Assembly: GCA_947650285.1 (NCBI GenBank)
Contig: CANTFL010000068.1
Span: 62,001 to 126,000, forward strand
Source of the DNA: Hyaloperonospora brassicae
Taxonomy: Eukaryota > Oomycota > Peronosporomycetes > Peronosporales > Peronosporaceae
Direction: 5' to 3'
Length of the DNA: 64,000 nt
The notes under the pieces were generated by a model that was not told the DNA's origin, made no database searches, and saw only the letters and a program-made list of their open reading frames with translations. A program made the translations under genes and the position numbers. The first letter of the stretch is position 1, and the number at the start of each line of letters is the position of its first letter. This document shows, in pieces, positions 19,702 to 30,502 of this stretch.

Positions 19702-20995
19702 ATGTGGCCCGTTCGACGCGCCACACGCAGCCGCACGTCGCGCCCTGTCGCTCGTCCAATCCACGCGCAACAGCGCGTCGTGCTACCGCTGCGCGCACGC
19801 CTTCCGCGCTTGCAGGCCGTCCAGACTCGACATATCACGTCGGACTCGTCAGTTCGACCTCTACCGTCGACGCCAATGAGTGAGCCCGAAATGGTCCGAC
19901 GGCTCATGCGGAGCCAACGCGTGTGGTGGTGGATGGGGTCTCTGGCGCTCGGCACTGTAGCGCTCGTGGCGTTCGCACCGGAGCTGAAGATGGGCGTGAG
20001 CCGCCACACGGCCGACGTGGCGTCGCGGTCGCTGCAGGACGAGACGCTGCGCGACAACACGCGCGAGTTGGCGTCGCTGATTGTGCAGACGGTGCTGAAC
20101 GACCCGAACGTGTTGGCGCAGGCGTCGCAGTTTTTGCAACGCGTACGACGCTGTGGTGATTGTGTGTTTGCAGACGTACTGAAATGATTGCACCAGTGGC
20201 AATCGTGTGAGCGGGAACCTGTGGTGCAATCATTACCGTACCGATAGCTGCTGAGAAGAGGGAGAGGATTGGCCTGACGAGGACTGACGGATTGGGTGTT
20301 GCTGTTTGTTGTGTGTGGACGGCACGTTCGGTTTGCAGCTGGCAGCAATGGAGTCGACGCGCACTGCAGTGCAGACGCTGGTCGTTCGTACATTGGCTGA
20401 TCCCATGACGCGGGTCCAGGTGGCCGAAGTGAGCAAGTGGACTGTTGCTGCTGTATTGGAGGACCCAAATACGCTGCGGCAAGTTGTCGCGCTGTTCCGC
20501 TCGACTGTAGCGGATGCACAAGCGAAAGAATCGTTGCTACTGCTGATGCAGCAGCTGATGCAGGACGAGCAGACGCGCGCGAATGTAGCGCGACTGTTGG
20601 CCCATACGCTGTTGCAAGACCCCGTGCAGCAGAATGTGAGCAAGACGCTTGGGGATGCAGTGCATCAAGTGTTGAGTCGCGGGGATATTCAGGACCATGC
20701 AAAGGAGTTTGTGAGCAGCGTGGTTCGAGACCAAACGGTGCAAGTGCAAAGTGGCGAGGCCATGTGGAGTACATTTATGTACGCGCTCACGCCCAATTGG
20801 TTGTCGTGGATATGGGCGAATCCAGGTGAGGTGGTGGGCGACGAGGTGCTTGCGACACCGGCAGCAGAAGTCGCGACGGTGATGATAGCGGCGACAGCTA
20901 CTGAAAAAGAGCGAGCGAAGCAAAAGAGGAAGGAAAGGGAAGCGCAGACGAACGACACTCCAGAGCGCACATTAGAGTTGAAGGAGACGTCTTGA
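19702..20995 (+). CDS. Predicted mitochondrial membrane protein with HEAT-like helical repeats, 365 aa
   Basis: Exons are 19702-20142 and 20339-20995, giving 366 codons in frame. The 196-nt intron is CGC|gtacga...tttgcag|CTG. I chose ATG 19702 because the first ~50 residues (MWPVRRATRSRTSRP on) are Arg-rich and free of acidic residues, as in a mitochondrial presequence. ATG 19876 is the alternative without it. One membrane segment follows (WWWMGSLALGTVALVAFA, ~residues 75-93). Then come repeated ~37-residue amphipathic helices built on a phrase like LIVQTVLNDPNVLAQASQFL, VRTLADPMTRVQVAEVSKW and HTLLQDPVQQNVSKTL. The C-terminus is charged and Lys/Glu-rich. I recognise no named family. It may be an inner or outer mitochondrial membrane anchor protein. 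Confidence 0.72.
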
Positions 20996-22710
20996 ACAAG
21001 CAGAGGTGGTGAGATGACGATACATGGCAAGCGGCGGCAGCAGTTTGCACGTCATCGCGAGGACGTGGAACAAAGTGCTTGTGCATGCATGACACTCGGC
21101 TGACGGATGGAACAAACGGTGAACGAACGACGGCAGCATGGCAATTCTGTCGAGAAAAACAGAGATTGGCATTACACATGTCTTGACAGTGGCTTCGTTT
21201 GGGTCATCTTGGGAGGACGAGGGTTGTTACGCCTCGACGGATCGAAAGTTTCTGTATACGAGACAGGAGATTGCGTACCACTTGAACTCTGCCTCCGTGT
21301 CGATCGGTGCGAAGCGTGCGTGTTGGTTGACAAGTGAAGTAGAAGCGGCTGTAGACATGTGAATCAAGGCGGCGGACCTGTGCGAGCAACCCATCGCTCC
21401 GACGACCTCGAGCCGCAATCTCCTGCCAAAAGTTGGTCATCTTGGTGCACAGCACCTGCTGCAACTGGCAGCCATCTCAGTGCCTCCTGTAGCGCGTGAG
21501 TTCACGTCGTGCGTCGTGACGTGTGTATTTGGCTTGCTCTTCCGCGGACCGTTGCGGCGACTCGTGCAGTGGTTGTCATCGTTGACAGGTTTATTTGTCC
21601 CCACCTGGCCATTCTCCAGCTTCCGATGCACGCAATGCTGACTCAATCATCGCAAAATGGACGTAGAGCGTTGCCTACGAAGCCGTGTCATTGTTCGCAT
21701 TCGCAGTGACGACTTTTCCTCGCGGGTACGCGAGTAACGACTGATCCGGAAAGTGCCGTGTCGGACTGACTGTCGATGCAAAAGCGACATTCGCGACGAC
21801 AAAGATGCCCATATGATTGTATCGTCTCAAACCTTCCCAGTGTGATGTCCCGCGTCATTTTCTTTGCAGCTGGATCGTCGAGATCGCACTGGATGAGAAG
21901 AAGATGACAAAGACGAGACATATGCTGCGGTCGGACCGGTACAATCGACGGTATCGATTCGATTGTGTTTTCGAATGCGCTACAGCCAGCCTCTGGAGTA
22001 GACAACAAGTCGGTCGGATATGGTCTCGTTCACTGTTCTCGACCTCTTGACCTCTTGATCTCTCGACTTCGTTACGGCAGGAGCTGCTGTGCCGAGTTTG
22101 CAAGTCAAATGGAAGATACGGCCGAGAACGGCCGAGAACGATGATGAGGCCCAGCTGGGGCTTTGTACGCAAGAGTGCGGCCTCTGCGAGCAGAGCTTCA
22201 AGTTGTCATGTCACGCACGAATCCGATACCAAAGTCCACTCACGACGCGCACTTACGCTCAGGGCCCCGTCAGGAGTTATCGGCATACTTCGCTCGATAA
22301 GCGGCACTAGAACAGAATCCGCCAGTTGTTCTGCCGGCAATGGCCGACCAGCGAGGACTTCAAAACTGCGAGATTGCTAGCCGCTTTGCGTCGGCTAATT
22401 CCAAGACGTTCGCCAGCTCGTTTGGATCGTCCAAGTCTTCTTCGAACGATTGACGGCGTCGTTGTTACTCCATTTCCCAATGCTCACCGCAGGCAACTGG
22501 CACTGCCAGACATTTCACAGTGATCACCAGTCGACCGCCAGCGCATGGGCAAGTTTCTCGACATCGTATGGTGAGTCTAAACGTCAAAGCATATTGCCCA
22601 CATCGCAACAGGCATGCAAACGAGGGCGTCAAAACGAGGCAAGTAGGCTCACCCGATCAGTATTCTGATGCCACATGCAGCGAACTCGGTCAGTCACGCG
22701 CATGCTTGTC
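20996..22710. other. Intergenic, no gene recognised
   Basis: About 1.7 kb between convergent genes, holding the two 3' ends. Short frames overlap on both strands without conserved motifs. A small tandem repeat (ggccgagaac twice) lies near 22118-22140. No RNA gene or transposon remains recognised. Confidence 0.4.
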
Positions 22711-25700
22711 TTAAACCTGGTCACGACGAATATAAAACAGCACATATGCTCGCGCTGACACGGCATTCTCTGCTGACGTCGGACTGGTGTGGCTATCGTT
22801 GAAGTTGAACCAGTACTTGTTTTCTGGATTCTTCGCGACGGCAGTGTAGTGACCGCCACCTAGACCGCCCACGTGTTCGGATACTGCGTAAAGATCGTAG
22901 ATAGGCTTCGAGCCATTTTGCGGCCCGACCACAAACTCCGACAGATCCAAGCCTTCGACGGGAAACTCTACCAGCGTCGAAATCTTATCGCGATGCAAAT
23001 AGAACGAGTTTTGGGCATAGCGAAAGCGCTTCAAGTGGAAAATCAATACTTTGGGAAGCGAGAAGAGGTCGAACTTCTTGAACGCGCGCACGTGCTGCTT
23101 ACACTTGGGGCAATACCACGTATTCGCTTCACCAAGCTGCTCGCGTTCCGTAAATTTGGTCAAACAACTTAGCAACGTGATGGGGCCAGCTCCGGGCGAT
23201 AATTTCAGGTTCGCCATCGACTGGTGAAGTGCAATTCGCTTTGCTGACGTTTCATCGTATCCTCGTTGGTAGCTGTTCACGAAACGCAATCAGTGAATGG
23301 TGAGGACAGAAGAGCAACAACTGAGCCATTTGATCGTACCCATCGCGTTTCCACTCAAGCGTAAACCGAAACGGCGTACTTGTGCTGTCAGGAACATCCA
23401 CGACTTCGTCATCGCGGGACAGGTCACTCATGAACGTAATTGCGCCATTTGGGTCAGTCACGTGCAAACGGTATGGCAGCTGTTGGTCTCTGCGACAGCC
23501 AAAATCGGCCCCGGAGTCACTGCCCGATCTCTTCGTGGCCACGAGGCGATGGACAATCTGCCACACTTTTCGATGAATTTCCGCTTTTGTCCATTTCTGG
23601 CCGATCGACACAAGAAGCGGTGTATTAAATAGCTCTACCTCCACTCGCCTTTGCTTCAATCCATATCGGTCTTCACCCCGTTTGCCATTGGCACTGGTCT
23701 GCCCATTCACTGGTGACGCAACCGGTGCCAGGTGCAGCAGCTCTACTAGATGCATTTGCTTTGCCGGTACTGGCTCGGATTCCATCGTGCCCAGTCTTTG
23801 CTGTCCATGGAGCGGTCGGATGGCGGGTGATGAGAAAGAGTACTCTGCCATCGGCAATTCTAGCTCGTATGCGTGAAGGACGCCGTCACGCAGGCGGTCG
23901 ATGCACATCTTGTCGGAATAGGCTTTGAGAATTCGATGGTTCCATACCTCGACGAAGATGATTCGCGAGATATGAATGCATGAAAGCTCGCTCAATTTCA
24001 CCTTTGCATCTCGTAGAGAGCAACCATCTTTCGGAAGACGCACAGCGTACTTCATCGGGATATCACCGTTGGCCCAGAACAACTGCACTTCGACAGTAAG
24101 CGTTTCGTTCGTTGTAATCGGCACCGACAAACTCATGTAAGGGTCAAAAGTGACCGACTCATTCCCACAAGCAACATTTGAGCACGTTACGTGGCTTCGA
24201 AGCTGTCCCATGAAGTTGTCCACAATAATGCTATCGTTGCGGCGCAAAAATTGCTTCCACTCCTCCTGCGCCACTTCCAAATCGCTGCGGCCTTTCCCCT
24301 CCACAGGCTCAGTATACGGCTTCGACTTGACGCGATTAAGGTCTTCGTGCAAACCATCTAGTAAGAAGTTCATCAGTTCTTGGCTATCATGCTGTTGGTA
24401 CCCCGCGAACTGGGGTGCATACTGACCAATCACTGATTTCAATTTCGTCGGAGTGACAATCTTGAATTCGTTGCTCCACATCTTGCGTAGCAAGCTCGCA
24501 AAGTCGACCGCCATGATGCCTTTCATGCCCAACGGGTTATCTCGGTTGATCTCCTTTGTGAAAAAAGGTCGCCCAGTCACGGGATCCTTCATTAGAAAAT
24601 ACTGTCGAAGGGGCGGTGTGTTGATCAAACACTGCAGCATGCTGTTCATGAAACACGTGTTCCCTAAATTGGACAGCCCGACAACGCCCTCAAATTCTGG
24701 ACGACCTCGATCTGCATCGTAATCCTGTCCATATCGCGATACAGAGCTTGCAGGCGAAAAAGAAGGCGCGCATGGCTTGCCAACTGCAGAAGCGTTGACC
24801 GCTGGGTGCGTACCCACTGGACACAGCAGTTCGTCTTGTGCATCAATCCACCGCCTCGTGCCATCCACGTTGATCCTGATCCGGAGCGATCCGTCATGTG
24901 TGACTTGTTGGCGATCTATGACGTGGGTAATACTCCACTCTGGGTAGGTCTTAGTAGCTACTTCCCTGCCCACAAGAATTTCGTCACCAACCTGGAAATC
25001 GCGCCAGTTCGGAACCTTAGTGTGGAGTGGTGCAATACGCGTGGACGTGCGCTTGATCCATTCGTCCCATTTTGCTGTCCACCCACGGAAATGCACTTGT
25101 ACGCTAACGGGGTCCAAATCGACCACGCGGGACTCGTACCACTTGTGGTCCGTATCAAGCGCGTCAATGAGCTGGTTCTTTTCCAACGCGAATCTCCACT
25201 CGTCTGCCTTGATCTCACTGTAAAATCTTCCATGTCGCCAATCGGACCCTTCGCTCTCTTCTGTAGCTGTAAATCGCCCTTCTACCAGCAAATAGTGCAA
25301 CTTCTCTTTCCCGGGCTTGTAATCGCGCGGTTCCAACTGCAAGTCTGCTACCGTCGCATTTTTGACCAGCATATCCGGACCTGTCGTACCCGTAAAGCCA
25401 CTACTTGCCTTTTTATCATCCTCTCTATCTACTGCATCGCTCAACCGCATCCAGGGCGAGCTCTCTCTCAGCCTGTAGCACACTTGCAGCACCTGCCTAA
25501 CCGTCTTCTCCGTCACGTTTGGAAACAGCTTTCTCAATTCGAGTTCGGCAGATTGCCAGATCTGTAGCTGCAAATTGTGCAACGAGCACGTCTTGCTGAC
25601 CAACAGTATCACAGCTTTCTGCTCGCTATCCACGAGTTCCACCGGTTCTGCTAGCCCTGAATGCCACACCAGCACCTACTTGGCACAGACAAGCGAAAAC

Positions 25701-26478
25701 ACACCACACAACATGAAAAACCACACACACATCACACACAAACGCACACAACAACAGCAACAACAATCACAAACATGAGTCTCCTTCCTTCCTCTCTCTC
25801 TCTCTCGCTCTCTCCTTATCATCTTTCTACCCTCCACCCAATCGTCCCACAACTCTCTCGTCACGATACACACACAACCCCCACACAACCCCCCCCCCAC
25901 ACACACAGACACACATAGACACCCCATCTCCCGCACCTCAAACGCCATCAAATGGACGTCCACCACACACGTCGTCGCAGCCGCTCCGCGCGCAATTACC
26001 GGTCGGGCAATCGCCCAGTCACACCCAAACTGGTCGACCAGTTGCTGCCACACGTGTGTGTTCACGAGCCGAAAATGGGTGTTTTCAACCTGCAAAAATG
26101 AATAAAACCCACCACCGTCAACCGCACCGAATCCCCTCGCGCATTCCCTGCGAGACTACATACACCCGCCACCCTCCCGACCCGTACCAGCATAGGCCGA
26201 AGCACTGCCACGTGGCGCGGCCGACTGCTCAGGTCCACCTCCAACAACACGGCGTTCGTCACGGGCGCATCGCACTCAGTACGCGCACACGGGGCAGTCT
26301 CTCCGTCGTCGTCGTCGTCGTCGTCGTCGCGTGGAGGCGCTCCCAGCACGCGCGTCCACCACAGACACGACACGAGATACCACTGCTCGCCCTCGTGCAG
26401 CTGCGCGTGGCTCAGTTGCTGCTCGAGCGCTGCAGCGAAGCGCCGACGCGCCTCGCGCGGGCGGCTCGGCGGGGTCAT
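22711..26478 (-). CDS. Ubiquitin-specific protease: DUSP, ubiquitin-like, Tudor-knot insert, USP; 1113 aa
   Basis: Exons on the minus strand are 26478-26188, 26089-25937, 25675-23340 and 23272-22711. Introns are 98, 261 and 67 nt, all GT-AG, and the joined frame is 1114 codons. The DUSP region spans exons 1-2 (HEGEQWYLVSCLWW, LVENTHFRLVNTHVWQQLVD). A ubiquitin-like part follows (LRKLFPNVTEKTVRQVL). Then comes a chromo/Tudor-knot-like piece (WYESRVVDLDPVSVQVHFRG, then WDEWI), then the USP core. The catalytic Cys is ~489 in LSNLGNTCFMNSMLQCL, the His ~1068 in GGHYTAV, and a Cys box is CPKC (TWYCPKCKQHV). The end is WFNFNDS. It removes ubiquitin from proteins; DUSP-USP layout resembles USP4/11/15. 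An Asp run (8 residues) lies in the DUSP. Substrates are unknown. Confidence 0.9.
26311..26338 (-). repeat. GAC trinucleotide run coding poly-Asp in the DUSP exon
   Basis: About nine GTC/GAC units in a row. On the minus strand they code a run of eight Asp inside exon 1 of the deubiquitinase. They sit in a predicted loop of the DUSP domain, so length changes could be tolerated. Confidence 0.8.
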
Positions 26479-26561
26479 AAGTGGGGTCTTAAGGCGCGAT
26501 TAGTGAATATTTGAGGTCGGGAGACCAAATGGGACTATAATAGGACCAGCATTCACCTATG

Positions 26562-26665
26562 GGTGCTGGGTGCTTCATGGTGTATACTTTGCGTGAATGG
26601 GTGGGTTTTTGGTGGGTGCTGGGTGCATCATGGTGTATACTTTGTGTGAATGGGTGTGTGTTGGG
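26562..26665 (+). repeat. ~50-bp tandem duplication upstream of the deubiquitinase gene
   Basis: Two adjacent units share gggtgctgggtgc, tcatggtgtatacttt and gtgaatgggtg, with a few differences. It lies ~90-190 bp upstream of the ATG at 26478, so it falls in the promoter or 5' leader. Confidence 0.7.
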
Positions 26666-26985
26666 TGGGGTCTGGTCGCGGAACCCCCCGTGGCTGGTGG
26701 GGCGATAGGGATACGGAGTTGCGGGTGTTTTGGATGTGGAGAGGGCGTGGGTGAGTGGGTGGGGAGAAAAAACCCAGAAGAATTTATATCCCAAGACGCC
26801 TGGAGATCGTGTCGTGTCGTGGCTTTTTCGTCGGACATCGATGGGTGTTTGATTGTACGACCGAGAATGGGCGTGCAGTTTCGGATTAGGAATAGTATGT
26901 GCAACATGGAAACGATAACGTGAGTGTATGCGGGTTGTGGCCGTCATGATTACGGTTGTAGGATAGAGTTTACAGTACACCTCCC

Positions 26986-26986
26986 G

Positions 26987-27024
<38 letters not shown>

Positions 27025-27025
27025 G
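26986..27025 (+). repeat. GTT trinucleotide microsatellite
   Basis: About 13 uninterrupted GTT units in intergenic DNA. Confidence 0.9.
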
Positions 27026-28264
27026 AAGGTGGACAGGAGAGGTGTTGTTCGCAAAGCAGTTGTGGCATCACACTCCTGCGACGAACGAAGTGCAACAAGT
27101 AGCACAGACACCTAACTCCACTTCACATATCAACAGCATTCCACTGTGAGTGCCGAAGACCTATGAACACGGCCATAGCATATGAGCAGCTACGAGGCAC
27201 CTTCCGACACTGTCATCAGTGGGGATAAGATGACACTTTCATTCGTACCTGCGACGGGCCCTCAATGCACCGATTAGCACTTCGGGATTCGTCGATTGAT
27301 CACGAATGTATCCCCCAGGAAAGTCGTGGTGGGTGAGGATAGCCTTCACGCAACACGTGATGGCTTCACCTATGCAACTAATTTCGAATCGGCTGCAGTC
27401 GAACGAACGATTCCAATGAAAGTTAACGCTTCTGTTGGCGGGACGATGCACACGCGCCGGCCCGGAAGCTTGGAGAATGCTGCTATCAAGTTCAATGCAG
27501 ATGAGGAAGACTCCTTGCCAAGACGGTTCGTCGAAATCGACAGTCCATCGGAAAACAGGTTACTGCATTCGTCAAAGGGTGGGCAAATGATCCCGTCAAC
27601 ATCCACCAGGTCCGCTGGAACTGGAAACGCTTGAACAAGCGATCCAAGCGGGTGGATCAGGCCCGGATAAACTCGGCACCCTATCCGTCACCGGGGCGAC
27701 AGGAAAAGCGAAAGTCTAGCGGGATTATGGACCTCTGTGATGTCAAGAGCGAGACACCCCGTTCTCATGGAGCTGTTTCGAGTGAGTGGAACGCACTGCC
27801 GCTGCTGGAGAAAGTCATAGAAAGCACGATAGAGACGGCGAGTGAATGGAATGCGTCTCGTAGGCGAAATCGGAGTTGCTCACAGCTCAAGCAAGGATGC
27901 TCTCGCTTCAACTTTGGCGTGTAGAAGATGGACTTACTGCATCGAGAAAAGTAAACGCATGAAATGCGCTAAGCCAGTAGAGACTTTACTATCCATTTTC
28001 TTCATCCAAGCAACGTGCAGTCGATAGCACTGCGTAATGGCAAATGGTTCAACGTAGACCTGACAACTTGTTTACATGATGCCCATTTGACAGCATCAAG
28101 CAAACGTCTTCGGTGGTATTCGCCATCGTTGCTTTTCCATGCAAGATACTAAGCATGAGCAGATACTGTGTCAATATGTCGTGCACAGTCGAACCTATCT
28201 ACACGTATGTCACTCTCTCTTCGTCACCATGACACACAGCTGAAGCACGGCTGGAAGTATCTCG

Positions 28265-28324
28265 AATCGTAAATGGGGTTTACGTTCCAAGGAACCACTT
28301 GGAACGTGAACCCCATTTACGATT
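28265..28324. repeat. 27-bp near-perfect inverted repeat (foldback)
   Basis: The left arm (28265-28291) and right arm (28298-28324) are reverse complements with one mismatch. They are separated by six bases (gaacca). The arms contain gtaaatggggtttacg and cgtgaaccccatttac. No gene is adjacent. It could be a short foldback transposon, a hairpin RNA or a recombination scar. Confidence 0.85.
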
Positions 28325-30502
28325 TTGTACCCGCAATTATGTTTATCTCACAACCTTAGCCACATACCAACGTAAGCCAACAACTACCACAAAATGGTGT
28401 TATTCTCTCGGCACACAACACACGGCGCGCGACAGAGGTGCATTGTTATCTAGACAGACCTCGTGACTCGAGGTCTCGAAGGAAGCATTGACTTTTCACA
28501 CGCTCTAAGCTGGCGTGGAATTAGCATGAGCAACAATACAGTATGACCTTCACCGCTGCAGGACGTGCCTTTGACGGACTTGTACTGTAGTTGGAATATC
28601 AGCAAAGCACGTGCATCTGACGATTTGGTCGACTGCAGTTGCGTGCGATCGTGGCTTTGCTCGACTGCGGTGTAAGTCCGTCAAAAGCTCAGCTTCTCGC
28701 GACGCGAACGATGCGTACAGGTGCTGCAGCAACAGCTTGACACATATAACACGCAGAAGTTCGTCAATCGAATCAGAGGTCATTGCATGGACTGAGCAAT
28801 CGACAGCTAGAAAGCGTTTCAACACTAACGTTTCGCACATAGCGATCGCTTCTTCACACACAGCTACTAACTTCAATGAATTGTGAAAACAGTCATGAGT
28901 CAGTACCGATAACAACAGCCAGACAAATGATGAACGTGCTACGTAGATTGTCAATCGATTGATCGGCTGATGTGCCACGTCTAGCGATCGCTGATCTACT
29001 TGATGCTTTTGCAGCGGGCGACTGAAGGAATGTCAAGTTGTGGTACGAACGGCCAGACGAACCCATATATGTGCGTTGCGTCGATTCCAATATCAAAAGC
29101 CTATGCGCTGCGCGAAGCGAGGGTGCACTCAATGCATGAATGACCCGACGAGGTACTTGATCGTAGACACGGGAAGTGCGGAGAAGTGGTAGAATGTGCC
29201 AAGCTTCACAGGGCTGACTTGGCCCTGTTTGCTGCGAGATCCATCACGGCACAATCTTCTTCCAAGACGACGGGGATCCCACCTCAGGGGGTGATCAGCA
29301 TACACACCAGATCGTGCTGAAGGACGTACGTTCAATCCGTCACACGTTCCTTCTCTGCTTGCCGTCAGATTGATACGGGCTCCCTCGGGATCAAAAGCTC
29401 CAAGCTATGCTGCAACGTCGCGCTGAAAGTGTCATGTTCGAATGCCGACTTGAAGTTAGCAACCGCTCGCTTGAGACTATAACGACAAGTATTGCTGTGC
29501 GGCGAGCGCTGCTGTAACGCCTTGGCCGCGGATGAATGAGCGAATATTTAACTTACTTCACAACGCCGTCCACGAATGTGCGTCGATCTGCACAGGACAG
29601 CTGCGCATGGTAAAGTCAGATGCTTTCGTACAATGTCCCCTCACCACTCTGAGTCGGCGAGAAGTGAATGTCCAAGCTCCAAGTGAAAGGCGAAAAGGTG
29701 TGCAAGTAGATGGTCACTTGCTTGTGCAACCAGTTAATGGCAATGTGCCACGTGATGCCACGTCGACCTTCGGATGTCCACAAGTAGTGGCAAGTTACCC
29801 ACCAGCCCACAATGACGACGGCCTTCAACTCACACAGCCTGCACTATGTCCTGTTCAGCCACGAACCGCACGTTATCTGCGGTAAGTGGCGACGCATACA
29901 CAATGCCTTGTATCGACACTGACTGCTGCTAGTCAGGCCTCCACAGACGCTAGCATTATCAACTATTCGTCATTTCTGTTCTTCGTCAAACGGCTGCCGT
30001 CACTTGTAGCGACAAAGTCAAAGCACTTTTCGTCCAGGTAGACAACAGCGGTCGGGACTTGTTTGCGGCGGTCACTATCACACCAATGATACCCACTTTA
30101 TCTCTCGCTGTCCGATTCGAGGTGCTTAGCTTCTCGACGTGGCGGCAAGTTCGCAGCGACGACTGGTCGAGGTGGTTCACAATTGTTCGTGATGTACCAG
30201 CAGGTCGATAAACAGCGAAACAAGGTGTCCTTGGCTTTGCCCGTAAAGAACGTCAATGATGGCAAATTACAGGTCGATGATATACGACTGTACATACAAC
30301 GGGGCACTTGTTTATGGTCCCCTACAATCCATCGTGGCGTGACGAAGCTGCCATGCGAGAAAGCGGTTTTTTTTGCCAGCTTGTTGACTGATATTGCGAC
30401 AAATGTTGTCCAGTCTGCTAAAACACTGCAGGTCAGTCGGTTTTTCATCCAACGTCTCGACGACCGCGTTGGCTTTACCCGCACTGCTTCAAGCTGCCAT
30501 CA

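Larger units (their letters stand above)
26479..30502. other. Intergenic with repeats, no gene recognised
   Basis: A 4-kb space. It holds a ~50-bp tandem duplication (26562-26665), a GTT run (26986-27025) and a near-perfect inverted repeat (28265-28324). Frames at 27296-27924 and 28550-28978 lack recognisable motifs. Between 29600 and 30480 the minus strand has short transposase-like phrases that I could not confirm. Confidence 0.4.

Noticed and set aside
28550..28978. A 142-codon minus-strand frame
   Set aside because: It starts at GTG, has no recognisable motif and no supporting neighbour.
29600..30480. Tc1/mariner-like transposase trace on the minus strand (YLDEKCFDF near 30020)
   Set aside because: Only one short phrase fits; no second catalytic segment, helix-turn-helix or terminal repeats could be found.
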